NCBI GenBank assembly: GCA_016934535.1
Contig: JAFGSQ010000016.1
Coordinates: 72,216-136,215 of the forward strand
Source: a candidate division WOR-3 bacterium
GTDB taxonomy: Bacteria; SDB-A
Direction: 5' to 3'
Length of the DNA stretch: 64,000 nt
In this document: positions 40,878 to 49,157 of the stretch, in pieces
Layout of the letters: each line of letters starts with the position of its first letter
How positions within the stretch are numbered: the stretch's first letter is position 1
Position numbers and translations under genes: made by a program
The notes under the pieces: model-generated
Seen by the model: the letters and a program-made list of their open reading frames with translations, nothing else
What the model was told of the DNA's origin: nothing
Database searches by the model: none

Positions 40878-42965
40878 TCACCTTCCTTTTTCAAATTCGG
40901 CTTCGAGCCGGTTCTTCAGAAAAAAGTTTCTGTTTGAAGATTTGTCGTTGGCGAGCGCAGTGTAAAGCGCCTTTTTGTCGCCTACGATTATAACAAGTTC
41001 TTTGCCCCTGGTCACCGCTGTGTAAAGAAGATCCCTGGCCAGCATCATGTAATGACTCGAATGAACAGCGACGACAACTGCCGGATACTCCGTTCCCTGT
41101 GATTTGTGAACTGTGACGGCGTAGCCCAGGACGAGATTATCTCTTTTTTCTTTTTCAATTTCAACGGTTTTGTAAGAGAAGTCTACTGTAAGAGAAAAAT
41201 TATTTTTTGCGACTACGACGCCGGTGTCGCCATTGAAAATATCCAGATCATAATCGTTTGAAATCTGCATCACTTTGTCCCCGGATGCCGGTCTTTCAGT
41301 CTTTCCGGGATTGAGAAGCTCCGCGAGTCTTGAATTCAGTTCCTTGGTTCCGGCTTCGCCTCCGTTGACAGGGGTTATGACCTGAACGCAATGGGAGGTT
41401 CTCTTTCCGTATCTTTTTACGAGTTCTGTACCTGCTATCCTGCACACCTCTTCAGCAATTTCAATGAGGCTCCCTTTTTTGACAAAGACGAAATCTTTTC
41501 CGTTGAAAGAAGGCATTTTCCCCACGAGAATGTCTTTGGCCGCCGGTATGATGCCTCCCGTTGATTTCTGTCTGAACACTTCTTCGAGCCTTACGGCAGG
41601 TATGAAAGAGCAATTGACAATGTCCCTGAAAAAATTCCCCGGTCCTACAGGCGGTAGTTGGTCGGCGTCGCCTACAAAAATAAATCGGGTATTTCTACCC
41701 GCAGCCTGAAGAAGGCTCGCGGCGAGATATATGTCTATCATTGAGCTTTCGTCAACTATTATGAAAGTGTCGTCAATTCTGCTGTTCGAATTGTATTTGA
41801 ACATGCCCGTGACCGGATTGTAATTCAACAATCTGTGAATTGTCCTGGCTTTGATTTTTGTCACTTCTTCGAGTCTCTTCGCCGCCCTTCCGGTAGGGGC
41901 GCAGAGCTCGATATTCCCTTTGAAGCTCTCTGCGATTTTCCTTATCAAAGTCGTTTTACCAGTTCCCGGTCCTCCGGTTATGACGCTGACGGCGAATGCC
42001 GATGCGTTTGACACTGCTTCTTTAAGAACAGGTAAAAATTCAGAAGATATGTTGAATTTTTCCGGACAAGCTCCGCTCTCGCCGAAAAGCCGGATTATCT
42101 CTTTGCAAGCCGTTTTTTCGGCTCTTTCGGTTGAAAACGTGTATACATATTTGACGCCCGAGAAATCCGCGCTTTTCAATGCCGCGGCGCCAAGCATATC
42201 ACCGAGAACCGGCCTTATCTCAATCGCATCCGCCCCCGTGATCTTTGAAGTTGCGTCTATTAGTTCTTCAAGAGGTATACATGTGTGACCAAAAGCGATT
42301 GATTCGGACAATACGTGGTTCAAAGCCGATCTCAACCTGAAAGGCGAATTCTTCGCTATCCCCATTCCGAGTGCTATACCGTCCGCTTTTTTAAAACCAA
42401 TGCCGCCGACTATTTCCGACAAAACGTAGGGATTGTTCTCGACGACTCCCGCGACATTGCCTGGTCCAAGTTCGCGGGCTATTTTCTCTGCGGTCTTCTG
42501 CCCGACACCGAATTTCGACAGATAAATGAGAACATTTCTCGCCTCGGCGTCTTTCTTCCATTCGCGATCAATTTCCTCGGCGGCTTTTTTTCTCAGACCT
42601 TTTATTTCACGGAGTTTTTCGGGATGATTATCTAGTACGAAGGCCGTTTTTTCGCCGAAGGCTTCCACTACTTTTTCAGCCGTCTTTTTTCCAACTCCTT
42701 TTATTCTTCCTCCGCCAAGAAATGCCAAAATTCCTTTTTTTGAATTTATGTCTTCCGGAAAGGCTGATTTAACGGAAAATTGCCTGCCGAATTTCGGATG
42801 GACTGCCCATTCGCCCGTCAGCTTATACACTCTGCCCTGAGTCGGAACAGGTATGGATCCTGCGGCAATGAATTCGGAGGAGTTTTTGAATTTGGCGACT
42901 GAAAACGTTCTGTCTCTGTTTTCGTATATAAGCTTGACGAGTTCGGCTCTGATTTCCATTCTCAA
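40878..42965 (-). CDS. recD2: RecD2-type DNA helicase
   Basis: A 695-residue superfamily 1 helicase. N-terminal OB-like region (residues 1-60), helix-hairpin-helix repeats (GRIKGVGKKTAEKVVEAFGE; LSKFGVGQKTAEKIAREL; GGIGFKKADGIALGMG), Walker A VITGGPGTGKTTLIRKIA, Walker B IIVDESSMID, GDADQLPPVGPG and C-terminal motifs AVTVHKSQGTEYPAVVV and LLYTAVTRGKELVII. It unwinds DNA 5' to 3' and differs from RecBCD RecD by the long N-terminus. The TTG at 42965 overlaps dapB (TTGA); an ATG at 42959 is an alternative. Confidence 0.94.
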   Translation of the reverse strand: MRMEIRAELVKLIYENRDRTFSVAKFKNSSEFIAAGSIPVPTQGRVYKLTGEWAVHPKFGRQFSVKSAFPEDINSKKGILAFLGGGRIKGVGKKTAEKVVEAFGEKTAFVLDNHPEKLREIKGLRKKAAEEIDREWKKDAEARNVLIYLSKFGVGQKTAEKIARELGPGNVAGVVENNPYVLSEIVGGIGFKKADGIALGMGIAKNSPFRLRSALNHVLSESIAFGHTCIPLEELIDATSKITGADAIEIRPVLGDMLGAAALKSADFSGVKYVYTFSTERAEKTACKEIIRLFGESGACPEKFNISSEFLPVLKEAVSNASAFAVSVITGGPGTGKTTLIRKIAESFKGNIELCAPTGRAAKRLEEVTKIKARTIHRLLNYNPVTGMFKYNSNSRIDDTFIIVDESSMIDIYLAASLLQAAGRNTRFIFVGDADQLPPVGPGNFFRDIVNCSFIPAVRLEEVFRQKSTGGIIPAAKDILVGKMPSFNGKDFVFVKKGSLIEIAEEVCRIAGTELVKRYGKRTSHCVQVITPVNGGEAGTKELNSRLAELLNPGKTERPASGDKVMQISNDYDLDIFNGDTGVVVAKNNFSLTVDFSYKTVEIEKEKRDNLVLGYAVTVHKSQGTEYPAVVVAVHSSHYMMLARDLLYTAVTRGKELVIIVGDKKALYTALANDKSSNRNFFLKNRLEAEFEKGR

Positions 42966-43642
42966 AGCGACGACGAGAGAAAATCCTTCATCGAATACAA
43001 ACCGGCACTTCGTTCAGAAAACCAGAAAAGAGCCTCCAAAGCTCCCCTTGCAAAAACCTCTCTCGATATCGCTCTGTGGTGGAATTCGATCATCTCTCCG
43101 GGTTTGGCGAAGTATATCCAGTGATCACCCGGTATGTCCGCCGCTCTGATCGAGTGTATCCTGGACGATTCAATTCCCGCCGCATCAGCGAGCAGTAAAG
43201 CCGTTCCGCTCGGAGCGTCTTTCTTGGCCCGGTGGTGAGCTTCGACGATCTCGGTTTCGAAAGTTTTAAGGATTCGGAAATTATCCGCGAGAATTTTCTG
43301 AAGGAGGTTAATGCCTATTGACATGTTCGGAGAATAAAATACCGGTATTTTTACTGAAGCGTTTTTCAGAAAAGATTTCTGTTCGGGATTTAATCCTGTA
43401 GTCCCGGAAAAAAAAGGAGTTTGGTGTTTCAGCGAAATCTTGAGCGCGTTCTCAAATCCCGACGGTGATGAAAAGTCGACCACCGCGTCTCCCGAAGAAC
43501 TGTCTGTTAAAATATTTCCGGCGTCGTGGGCAGATACAAGAGAGAATCTCCTGTCTTCACTTATCAGTTCCGTCATGAGCTTGCCCATCTTTCCATCGGA
43601 ACCGTTTAAAACAACTTTTATCTCTTCTTTCATACAGTTCAA
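42962..43642 (-). CDS. dapB: 4-hydroxy-tetrahydrodipicolinate reductase
   Basis: A 226-residue NAD(P)H reductase of the diaminopimelate/lysine pathway. The nucleotide-binding turn is VVLNGSDGKMGKLM and the signature EIVEAHHRAKKDAPSGTA contains the catalytic His and Lys. Short form (about 225 residues), as in Thermotoga-type DapB. Two starts are possible: TTG at 43642 overlapping the preceding stop (TTGA), or ATG at 43633; neither has a clear ribosome site. Other dap genes are not in the window. Confidence 0.94.
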   Translation of the reverse strand: MNCMKEEIKVVLNGSDGKMGKLMTELISEDRRFSLVSAHDAGNILTDSSSGDAVVDFSSPSGFENALKISLKHQTPFFSGTTGLNPEQKSFLKNASVKIPVFYSPNMSIGINLLQKILADNFRILKTFETEIVEAHHRAKKDAPSGTALLLADAAGIESSRIHSIRAADIPGDHWIYFAKPGEMIEFHHRAISREVFARGALEALFWFSERSAGLYSMKDFLSSSL

Positions 43643-44406
43643 GTGACGAAACGCGCGAGCAATTCTTTAACGGCGCTGAATTCTGTCGTGATAGCGGCAA
43701 CTTTCATGTCTTTTTTCTCTTCGTCAATTTCCATCCTGTCGGACCGCTGAATGCTGTCCAAATAGGCGTTCCCTGTGGCGTCGTCGCTCGTCGGGCTCCA
43801 TCCTTTGTAAGCTGTCTTCGGTTTGTACAATATGACTTTGGCTCCCCAGTCGCTCAATCCCTTTACGTAATCTCCGGTTCTCGACGTCAAAATGATCACG
43901 TTTTCAGGTTTGATGGATTCTTTGTCAAAATGAGTAATGAGGAAAGAAGGATTCGGGATTTCAAGCCAGCCTTTTTCGAAAATTTTTATTTGCCTGTATA
44001 TGTTTTTTATTTTTTTTTCGGCTATAAGATCTTCTATTGATTTCGGCTGAAAAGCTATGAAAGTGATTTTCAGATTTTTTATCATCCTTATATCTTTTAG
44101 TTGAGGAACTATGTCGTCAAAAAACCTGACGTGATTCATGTAATTTTTTCTGATTTCTTTGTTAATGCGCTGTTTCAAAGTGTCCCAATTGTCTTTTCCC
44201 AGCAGCCGGGTGCCGAGTATGTTGAAGGGAGGCCCTTTTCTCTTTTCCCTTATCAAAGCTTCTCTCATGGCCAAAAGTCTCGGAAACGTAATTGTTTTAC
44301 CGAGTTCACTCGCCCTCTCCCACATCCTTTTATAAATGTAGGCGTATATCTTGTCTTCATTTATGAGCGTGTTTTCGAGTTCTATGAAGAGCCAGTACGT
44401 TCTCAT
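43639..44406 (-). CDS. HAD-like protein with Glu replacing both catalytic Asp
   Basis: A 255-residue alpha/beta protein of haloacid-dehalogenase outline. The first strand reads WLFIELENTLINEDK; canonical motif I is DxDGTL, and here both Asp are Glu (Glu9 and Glu11). A long helical cap (about 20-110) includes RLLAMREALIREKRKGPPFN; LKITFIAFQPKSIEDL and NVIILTSRTGDYVKGLSDWG resemble motifs II and IV. Such changes usually abolish phosphotransfer, so a non-catalytic role is likely. A weak TTAAAC precedes the ATG, without a ribosome site. Confidence 0.6.
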   Translation of the reverse strand: MRTYWLFIELENTLINEDKIYAYIYKRMWERASELGKTITFPRLLAMREALIREKRKGPPFNILGTRLLGKDNWDTLKQRINKEIRKNYMNHVRFFDDIVPQLKDIRMIKNLKITFIAFQPKSIEDLIAEKKIKNIYRQIKIFEKGWLEIPNPSFLITHFDKESIKPENVIILTSRTGDYVKGLSDWGAKVILYKPKTAYKGWSPTSDDATGNAYLDSIQRSDRMEIDEEKKDMKVAAITTEFSAVKELLARFVT

Positions 44407-44595
44407 TAAAACTGTTTAATCCTTGTTTTCGGTTAATTGGGCTTCATTTCGCAATCAGAACAACACAAAAATAAACATAACCCGGCTTAATAATGCAATA
44501 TAATACAATCGTCACTATAATCCGCAATCACGCATTATAGCAGTTTTCATCCAATTTGTCAACAATGACGGCTAAATTTTGATCTGTATATGTAA

Positions 44596-44640
44596 GTAAA
44601 CGGCCCGGAACCCTGGGGACCCGAGCCGTTTTATTCAGAA
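44596..44640 (-). terminator. Possible hairpin terminator
   Basis: An imperfect inverted repeat, AACGGCCCGG (near 44600) against CCGAGCCGTT (near 44630), with an inner CCC/GGG and one C-A mismatch. It lies downstream of the secreted-protein gene at 44670 on the minus strand and is followed there by TTTACTT. The rest of the 44407-44669 gap is AT-rich with no open frame of note. Confidence 0.45.
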
Positions 44641-44669
44641 ATTATTATAAATCGCAGTTTTAGTGATTT

Positions 44670-45374
44670 TTAGTTTTTTGTCCAGACTTCAGATCCTGTT
44701 CCTTCAGATCCGTAAAATGCCCATATACCGTCATATCCGTCACCTGATTTTTTCATCAGAGAAATTCCTACGGTACTCAAGGAACCGTCAGTCCAGGCAC
44801 AAATCAGGAGGTTTCCGTCAGAGAAAGCTATGCCGTCATAGCTGAAACTGTCAAAAATCCATGAGATAGAGTAAATGTCGTCGTATTCCTGTATTTCGAG
44901 ATCGCATGAATATACGGATTCGTCGGCGTTTGTCCCTGCAACATTATATGAACCGACAGGATTTGCTGTCTCCGAACTAAGAACGTACCTGAAATCATAA
45001 TCAGTGTCGTGCATAGGCCCTTTGAAAGCATTTTCAAGACCTCTTATTCCGGATATTGTCGCCCAGTACCCCTTGAGATTCTCACCTTCTACTTTATATA
45101 TAACGGCACCGAGATCAGAATTGCTTTCGTCGGTGTAAGCCACGGCAAAGTAGTATCCGCTTTGGATTCCAACTCCGAAATAATATTCTTCCCCTCCGAA
45201 AAGCCAATTAACTTCGTATGCTCCTCCGTGTTCAATTATTTCGAGCTGGCCCTCGTATTCGTTTTCTCCGTTTGTGCCCCATATATCGTATGTGCCTTCC
45301 AAAGAAGCGGCTGTCAGCGAGCTATACGGCAATAAAAACAAAACGGCCGTTAAAATTCCAAACAAATCTTTCAT
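44670..45374 (-). CDS. Secreted protein with two internal repeats, hypothetical
   Basis: A 234-residue exported protein with a signal peptide (MKDLFGILTAVLFLLPYSSL). The mature part is two copies of a beta-rich unit: copy 1 starts GTYDIWGTNGENEYEGQLEI (about residue 26) and ends LKGYWA; copy 2 starts GSYNVAGTNADESVYSCDLE (about 143) and ends YDGIWA, with aligned YEVNWLF/YSISWIF blocks. Ends with a short GSEVWTKN strand. No family recognised; a secreted binding domain is the simplest reading. ATG at 45374 chosen for its GGGAGG ribosome site; the frame starts earlier at 45419. Confidence 0.8.
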   Translation of the reverse strand: MKDLFGILTAVLFLLPYSSLTAASLEGTYDIWGTNGENEYEGQLEIIEHGGAYEVNWLFGGEEYYFGVGIQSGYYFAVAYTDESNSDLGAVIYKVEGENLKGYWATISGIRGLENAFKGPMHDTDYDFRYVLSSETANPVGSYNVAGTNADESVYSCDLEIQEYDDIYSISWIFDSFSYDGIAFSDGNLLICAWTDGSLSTVGISLMKKSGDGYDGIWAFYGSEGTGSEVWTKN

Positions 45375-45390
45375 ATCAGTCCTCCCGCTG

Positions 45391-45831
45391 TTAAGGTTCA
45401 ATTCCAAACCAGGAAGCAATCGTGCCTAAATTCTGATCAACCGCGTAGGCGACAAACTCAAGATTGCTCAAAAGGTCAGTTTTTGTCACTAGATGATAAG
45501 GCATTTCGACTTGCATAAAAAGATATCCCTCCTCAGAAAGTCCCAGTTTCAGCTGGTTCATCTGATAGTTGGCGAGGGCGACTTGTTTGAACGCGTCTGC
45601 AGGATAAGACGACGGGACTTCAAAAAGGGGTGTCATGATCAAGACCCATTTATCTTCGACAGTCAGAATGCCAATGTTTATTGTTCCTCCCAGACTCGAA
45701 GAATAAGGCACGATCCAGGTGTTTTCATCGGGCATTTCATAAAAAATGCTGTCTGACTCAAGCCAGTTTGAAATCGGATGAGCAAACGACAATACCGGAA
45801 CAAGTAAAAAGGCAAAGAAAAAAAATTTCAT
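45391..45831 (-). CDS. Small secreted protein, possible YbjN-like fold
   Basis: A 146-residue protein with a signal peptide (MKFFFFAFLLVPVLSFAHP). The part ADAFKQVALANYQMNQLKLG and FMQVEMPYHLVTKTDLLSNL resembles YbjN/CesT-like alpha-beta proteins, which often act as chaperone-like binding domains; this is a tentative resemblance. The ATG at 45831 has AGGAGG seven bases upstream and is preferred to in-frame ATGs at 45855 and 45837. First of a two-gene unit with the repeat protein at 44670. Confidence 0.7.
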   Translation of the reverse strand: MKFFFFAFLLVPVLSFAHPISNWLESDSIFYEMPDENTWIVPYSSSLGGTINIGILTVEDKWVLIMTPLFEVPSSYPADAFKQVALANYQMNQLKLGLSEEGYLFMQVEMPYHLVTKTDLLSNLEFVAYAVDQNLGTIASWFGIEP

Positions 45832-45914
45832 CAGCATCCCTCCTGATTTTTTCAAGCAGAGTAATTCTCAAAAACATCAAACGCTACAAGTAACAAATCA
45901 ATCGTAGTTAGATA

Positions 45915-45942
45915 ATTATCCACAACACGGCGTAACTGTCAA
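45915..45942 (-). promoter_or_regulatory. Promoter for the YbjN-like gene
   Basis: On the minus strand TTGACA (45937-45942), 16-base spacer, GATAAT (45915-45920), about 80 bases upstream of the ATG at 45831. Back-to-back with the tRNA-Val promoter on the other strand. Confidence 0.55.
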
Positions 45943-45970
45943 TCACAATGAGAGAAAGTCAATTTAAGTG

Positions 45971-45999
45971 TTGACAATCACATCAAAAAAAAATAAAAT
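45971..45999 (+). promoter_or_regulatory. Promoter for tRNA-Val and the thrS operon
   Basis: Perfect TTGACA (45971-45976), 17-base spacer, TAAAAT (45994-45999). Transcription would begin near 46006, ten bases before the tRNA. No other promoter is obvious before thrS 50 bases beyond the tRNA, so tRNA and thrS are probably one transcript processed afterwards. Confidence 0.75.
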
Positions 46000-46015
46000 C
46001 CTTTCTTGAAAATAC

Positions 46016-46093
46016 GGGCGGTTAGCTCAGTTTGGTCAGAGCGCTTGCTTGACATGCAAGAGGCCACAGGTTCAAGTCCTGTATCGCCCACCA
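46016..46093 (+). tRNA. tRNA-Val (GAC), 3' CCA encoded
   Basis: Cloverleaf with acceptor GGGCGGT/ATCGCCC (one G-T pair), D-arm GCTC/GAGC, anticodon stem CTTGC/GCAAG with loop TTGACAT (anticodon GAC), T-arm ACAGG/CCTGT around TTCAAGT. The discriminator A at 46090 is followed by CCA (46091-46093), unlike the tRNA-Phe of this window. Confidence 0.96.
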
Positions 46094-46143
46094 TATTATT
46101 GCGGTAATCCGCCGTTTGTTCAATGAAATTCAAGGAGATACGC

Positions 46144-47997
46144 ATGAAGGCTTATGAATTATTGAAAAAAGACAATTACTCGGTTTTCTGCAAAGGAGAA
46201 CCGGTAGACCTCGACGATGAAATCGCCGAAATAGACTCGTGTTCACCCCTGCCGTTTTCAGACGAAAGATGCAGAAAGATTTTCTGGCATTCCTCGTCTC
46301 ACGTCCTCGCTCAGGCAGTTTTGCGGCTTTTCCCCGGCACCAAACTCGGTGTTGGCCCGGCCGTTGAGGAAGGATTTTATTACGATTTCATCCCGCCGAA
46401 ACCGTTCACTCCCGACGATCTTGCGGCCATAGAAAAAGAAATGCAGAAAATAATCTGTGAAAATCTTTTAGTAAAAAAAACAATGGTCGAGAAAAATGAA
46501 TTGATAAAAATCTTGAAAAAGCAAGGGCAGGATCTGAAAATTGAACTCATCGATGAACTGGAAGGTCCGCTCAGTTATTATTCTCAGGGTGATTTCTTCG
46601 ATCTTTGCAAGGGACCCCACTTGAGATCGACCGGATTCGTGGGGTACGTTAAGGTTCTCAGCGTCGCCGCGGCGTATTGGAAAGGCGACGAAAAAAATCT
46701 TTCGATGCAGAGAGTGTACGCAGTTGCTTTCCCGACAAAAGAACTTCTCGATGAACATCTTGAAAAGCTCGAGCAGGCGAAGCTCAGAGACCACAGAAAA
46801 ATCGGAAAAGTCATGAACGTATTCAGCATAGAAGAAGAAGGAGGACAGGGACTGATCTACTGGCACGAAGCTGGAAGCGTAATAAGGGAAGAAATTGAAA
46901 ACCTCTGGATAAACGAGCACAGGAGGCGCGGATACGGTTTTGTCAGGACTCCTCACATTGCAAGATCGGAATTGTGGAGACAATCGGGCCATCTCGATTA
47001 TTACAGTGAAAACATGTTTTTCGTCGAAGACGGAGAATTCGTTTTAAAACCGATGAACTGTCCTGAACATATTCTCATATTCAAAAAGAACAAGAAAAGC
47101 TACAAAGATCTTCCCTACAAAATGGCCGAACTGGGAACAGTATACAGAAAAGAAAGGTCCGGAGTGCTCCACGGAATGCTGAGGGTCAGAGGATTCACTC
47201 AGGATGACGCTCACATTTTCTGTACCGCCGATCAGATAGAACATGAAATAACCGGTGTTCTCAATCTGGCTCTCGGCTGGATAGAAAGATTCGGGTACGA
47301 AAAGTATTCGATCGAACTCAGTTTGAGGGATCCTTCGGAGACCGGGAAGTACGCGGGTGATGACCAGAGCTGGCAGATAGCTGAATCTGCACTCAAGACC
47401 GCCCTCGAAAAAAACGGCCTACCGTTCAAGGATATGCCCGGAGAAGCAGTTTTTTACGGCCCAAAAATTGATTTCAAACTGTTCGACGCCATAGGAAGAT
47501 CATGGCAGGGGACCACCATACAGCTTGATTTCAACCTACCTAAAAGATTCAACCTCGTCTATATCGATTCGGAGGGCAAAGAACAGACGGTCATAATGAT
47601 TCACCGTGCCATAATGGGATCTGTGGAGAGGTTCATCGGAGGTCTGATAGAACACTATTCGGGAAGATTCCCCTTCTGGCTTTCTCCGGAGCAGGTCAGG
47701 GTCATACCGATAACTCAGGATCAGCACGCCGCCGCTTTCGATCTTGTGAAATTGATGGAAAAAAACGGGATCAGAAGTTCCGCTGACACGAGAAATGAAA
47801 AGATAGGTCACAAGATCAGAGACGCCGAAACTTCTCACGTCCCATTCATGGCTGTAATCGGCAAGAAGGAAATTCAGTCCGGATCCGTTTCTCTGAGAGA
47901 ATCTCAGGGAAAAGAAATAGGCTTGCTGTCTTGCCAATCCCTGATAGAATTATCTATTGAACGCATTAAAGAGGGCAGAGCAAACTTAAAAAAATAA
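46144..47997 (+). CDS. thrS: Threonyl-tRNA synthetase
   Basis: A 617-residue class II synthetase. Domain order: short TGS-like N-terminus (about 1-45), editing domain with HSSSHVLAQAVLRLFPGTKL and CKGPHLRSTG, catalytic domain with LKPMNCPEHILIF (zinc Cys), VRGFTQDDAHIFC (zinc His), TTIQLDFNLPKRFNL, GSVERFIGGLIEHY, and the C-terminal anticodon-binding domain (VRVIPITQDQHAAAF). The ATG at 46144 has AAGGAG at proper spacing; a frame start at 46123 does not. Leads directly into infC. Confidence 0.96.
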   Translation: MKAYELLKKDNYSVFCKGEPVDLDDEIAEIDSCSPLPFSDERCRKIFWHSSSHVLAQAVLRLFPGTKLGVGPAVEEGFYYDFIPPKPFTPDDLAAIEKEMQKIICENLLVKKTMVEKNELIKILKKQGQDLKIELIDELEGPLSYYSQGDFFDLCKGPHLRSTGFVGYVKVLSVAAAYWKGDEKNLSMQRVYAVAFPTKELLDEHLEKLEQAKLRDHRKIGKVMNVFSIEEEGGQGLIYWHEAGSVIREEIENLWINEHRRRGYGFVRTPHIARSELWRQSGHLDYYSENMFFVEDGEFVLKPMNCPEHILIFKKNKKSYKDLPYKMAELGTVYRKERSGVLHGMLRVRGFTQDDAHIFCTADQIEHEITGVLNLALGWIERFGYEKYSIELSLRDPSETGKYAGDDQSWQIAESALKTALEKNGLPFKDMPGEAVFYGPKIDFKLFDAIGRSWQGTTIQLDFNLPKRFNLVYIDSEGKEQTVIMIHRAIMGSVERFIGGLIEHYSGRFPFWLSPEQVRVIPITQDQHAAAFDLVKLMEKNGIRSSADTRNEKIGHKIRDAETSHVPFMAVIGKKEIQSGSVSLRESQGKEIGLLSCQSLIELSIERIKEGRANLKK

Positions 47998-48007
47998 GGA
48001 GGTCATT

Positions 48008-48604
48008 ATCACGTCTTCGCCGAGAGGTTATAAAAGTGTTCAGGTCAATCATTCAATAAAGAGCCCGACAGTGAGAGTTGTAGACGAAAACGGGAAATAT
48101 GTGGGCATTATGGACATCAAAACAGCCGTCGACACCGCCATTGAAAGAGGCTACGATCTTGTGATGATATCCGAAGCGGCCACTCCCCCCGTCTGCAAAA
48201 TAATCGATTTCGGGAAATTCAAGTTTGACGAAAAAAAGAAACTCAAAGAAGCACAGCACAAACAGACAACGATAAAAGTCAAAGAACTGAGGATGAGACC
48301 GGGAATAGACGAACACGACTATAAAGTAAAACTTGAAAAAGCCAAGTCCTTTCTCTCTCAGGGTAAAGACGGGAAACAGACAAAATCCCCCCTATCTAAC
48401 AAGAAAAACAAAGTGAAATTTATAGTCCGGCTTTTCGGACGAGAAATGGCTCACTCTGAACTCGGAATGGCCGTTCTTAATAAATTCATCGAGGATCTAA
48501 ACGAAATTGGTACAGTTGAACAAAATCCGATTCAGGAAGGCCGGGTAATCAGCATGATTATCTCGCCTAAAAAAATGGAGGGCAAACAAAATGCCAAAAA
48601 TTAA
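48008..48604 (+). CDS. infC: Translation initiation factor IF-3 with non-standard start codon
   Basis: About 198 residues. Family blocks are VNHSIKSPTVRVVDENGKYVGIM, PPVCKIIDFGKFKFDEKKK, KELRMRPGIDEHDYKVKLEKA, and FIVRLFGREMAHSELG. The first ATG/GTG/TTG in frame is a GTG at 48071, which would remove the conserved VNHSIKSP region; a stop in this frame at 47987 limits the real start to the region after it. AGGAGG at 47997-48002 leaves ATC at 48008 (spacing 5) or ATT at 48005 as starts, as AUU/AUC is known for infC in other bacteria. Position 48008 is inferred. Confidence 0.85.
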   Translation: MTSSPRGYKSVQVNHSIKSPTVRVVDENGKYVGIMDIKTAVDTAIERGYDLVMISEAATPPVCKIIDFGKFKFDEKKKLKEAQHKQTTIKVKELRMRPGIDEHDYKVKLEKAKSFLSQGKDGKQTKSPLSNKKNKVKFIVRLFGREMAHSELGMAVLNKFIEDLNEIGTVEQNPIQEGRVISMIISPKKMEGKQNAKN

Positions 48605-48788
48605 AACCAACAAATCTGCAGCAAAAAGGCTTAAAGTCACAAAAAACGGTAAAATAAAAAGATGGCAATCGTTCACTGGGCATCTGAAAACGGGTAAAAC
48701 CGCAGGCAGAAGAAGAAAACTCAGATCGTCAACTCTTGTTTCAAAGGCCAATCTCGCCAAAACAAAAATGCTAATACCATACGCTTGA
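48591..48788 (+). CDS. rpmI: Ribosomal protein L35
   Basis: A 65-residue basic protein of the large subunit: MPKIKTNKSAAKRLKVTKNG, then RRRKLRSSTLVSKANLAK. Classic L35 pattern and length. Its start overlaps the infC stop by 14 bases, matching the conserved infC-rpmI-rplT order. Confidence 0.97.
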   Translation: MPKIKTNKSAAKRLKVTKNGKIKRWQSFTGHLKTGKTAGRRRKLRSSTLVSKANLAKTKMLIPYA

Positions 48789-48800
48789 GGAGGAAAGGAC

Positions 48801-49157
48801 ATGCCACGCGCAACAAACAATCCCGCATCGCGGTCGAGACATAAAAAAATACTGAAACTCGCGAAAGGTTTTTACGGAGTAAGGCATTCGAGGTTCAAAT
48901 CAGCCAATCAAGCGGTGATGAGGGCTGGAATAAACGCCTTCGCAGACAGAAGAAAGAAAAAAAGAGATTTCAGAAGGCTCTGGATAACGAGAATATCCGC
49001 TTCCTGCCAGAACGAAGGCATCTCGTACTCGAAATTCATGTGCGGTTTGAGCAAAGCGGGTATTCAGGTGAACCGCAAGATAATTGCCGAAATCGCGGCG
49101 AAAGATTATGAAGCCTTCAGCGATCTGGTTAAAATCGCTCAAAAATCCCTTTCTTAG
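48801..49157 (+). CDS. rplT: Ribosomal protein L20
   Basis: A 118-residue 23S rRNA-binding protein that starts large-subunit assembly and, in other bacteria, represses the infC-rpmI-rplT operon. Family blocks are PRATNNPASRSRHKKILKLA, GFYGVRHSRFKSANQAVMRA, RRKKKRDFRRLWITRISASC and YSKFMCGLSKAGIQVNRKII. GAGGAGGAAAGG ribosome site. Its 3' end overlaps the next gene by about 50 bases. Confidence 0.97.
   Translation: MPRATNNPASRSRHKKILKLAKGFYGVRHSRFKSANQAVMRAGINAFADRRKKKRDFRRLWITRISASCQNEGISYSKFMCGLSKAGIQVNRKIIAEIAAKDYEAFSDLVKIAQKSLS

Noticed and set aside
44407-44669. Gene in the 263-base gap
   Set aside because: No open frame with a ribosome site or family motif; only the weak hairpin at 44596-44640.
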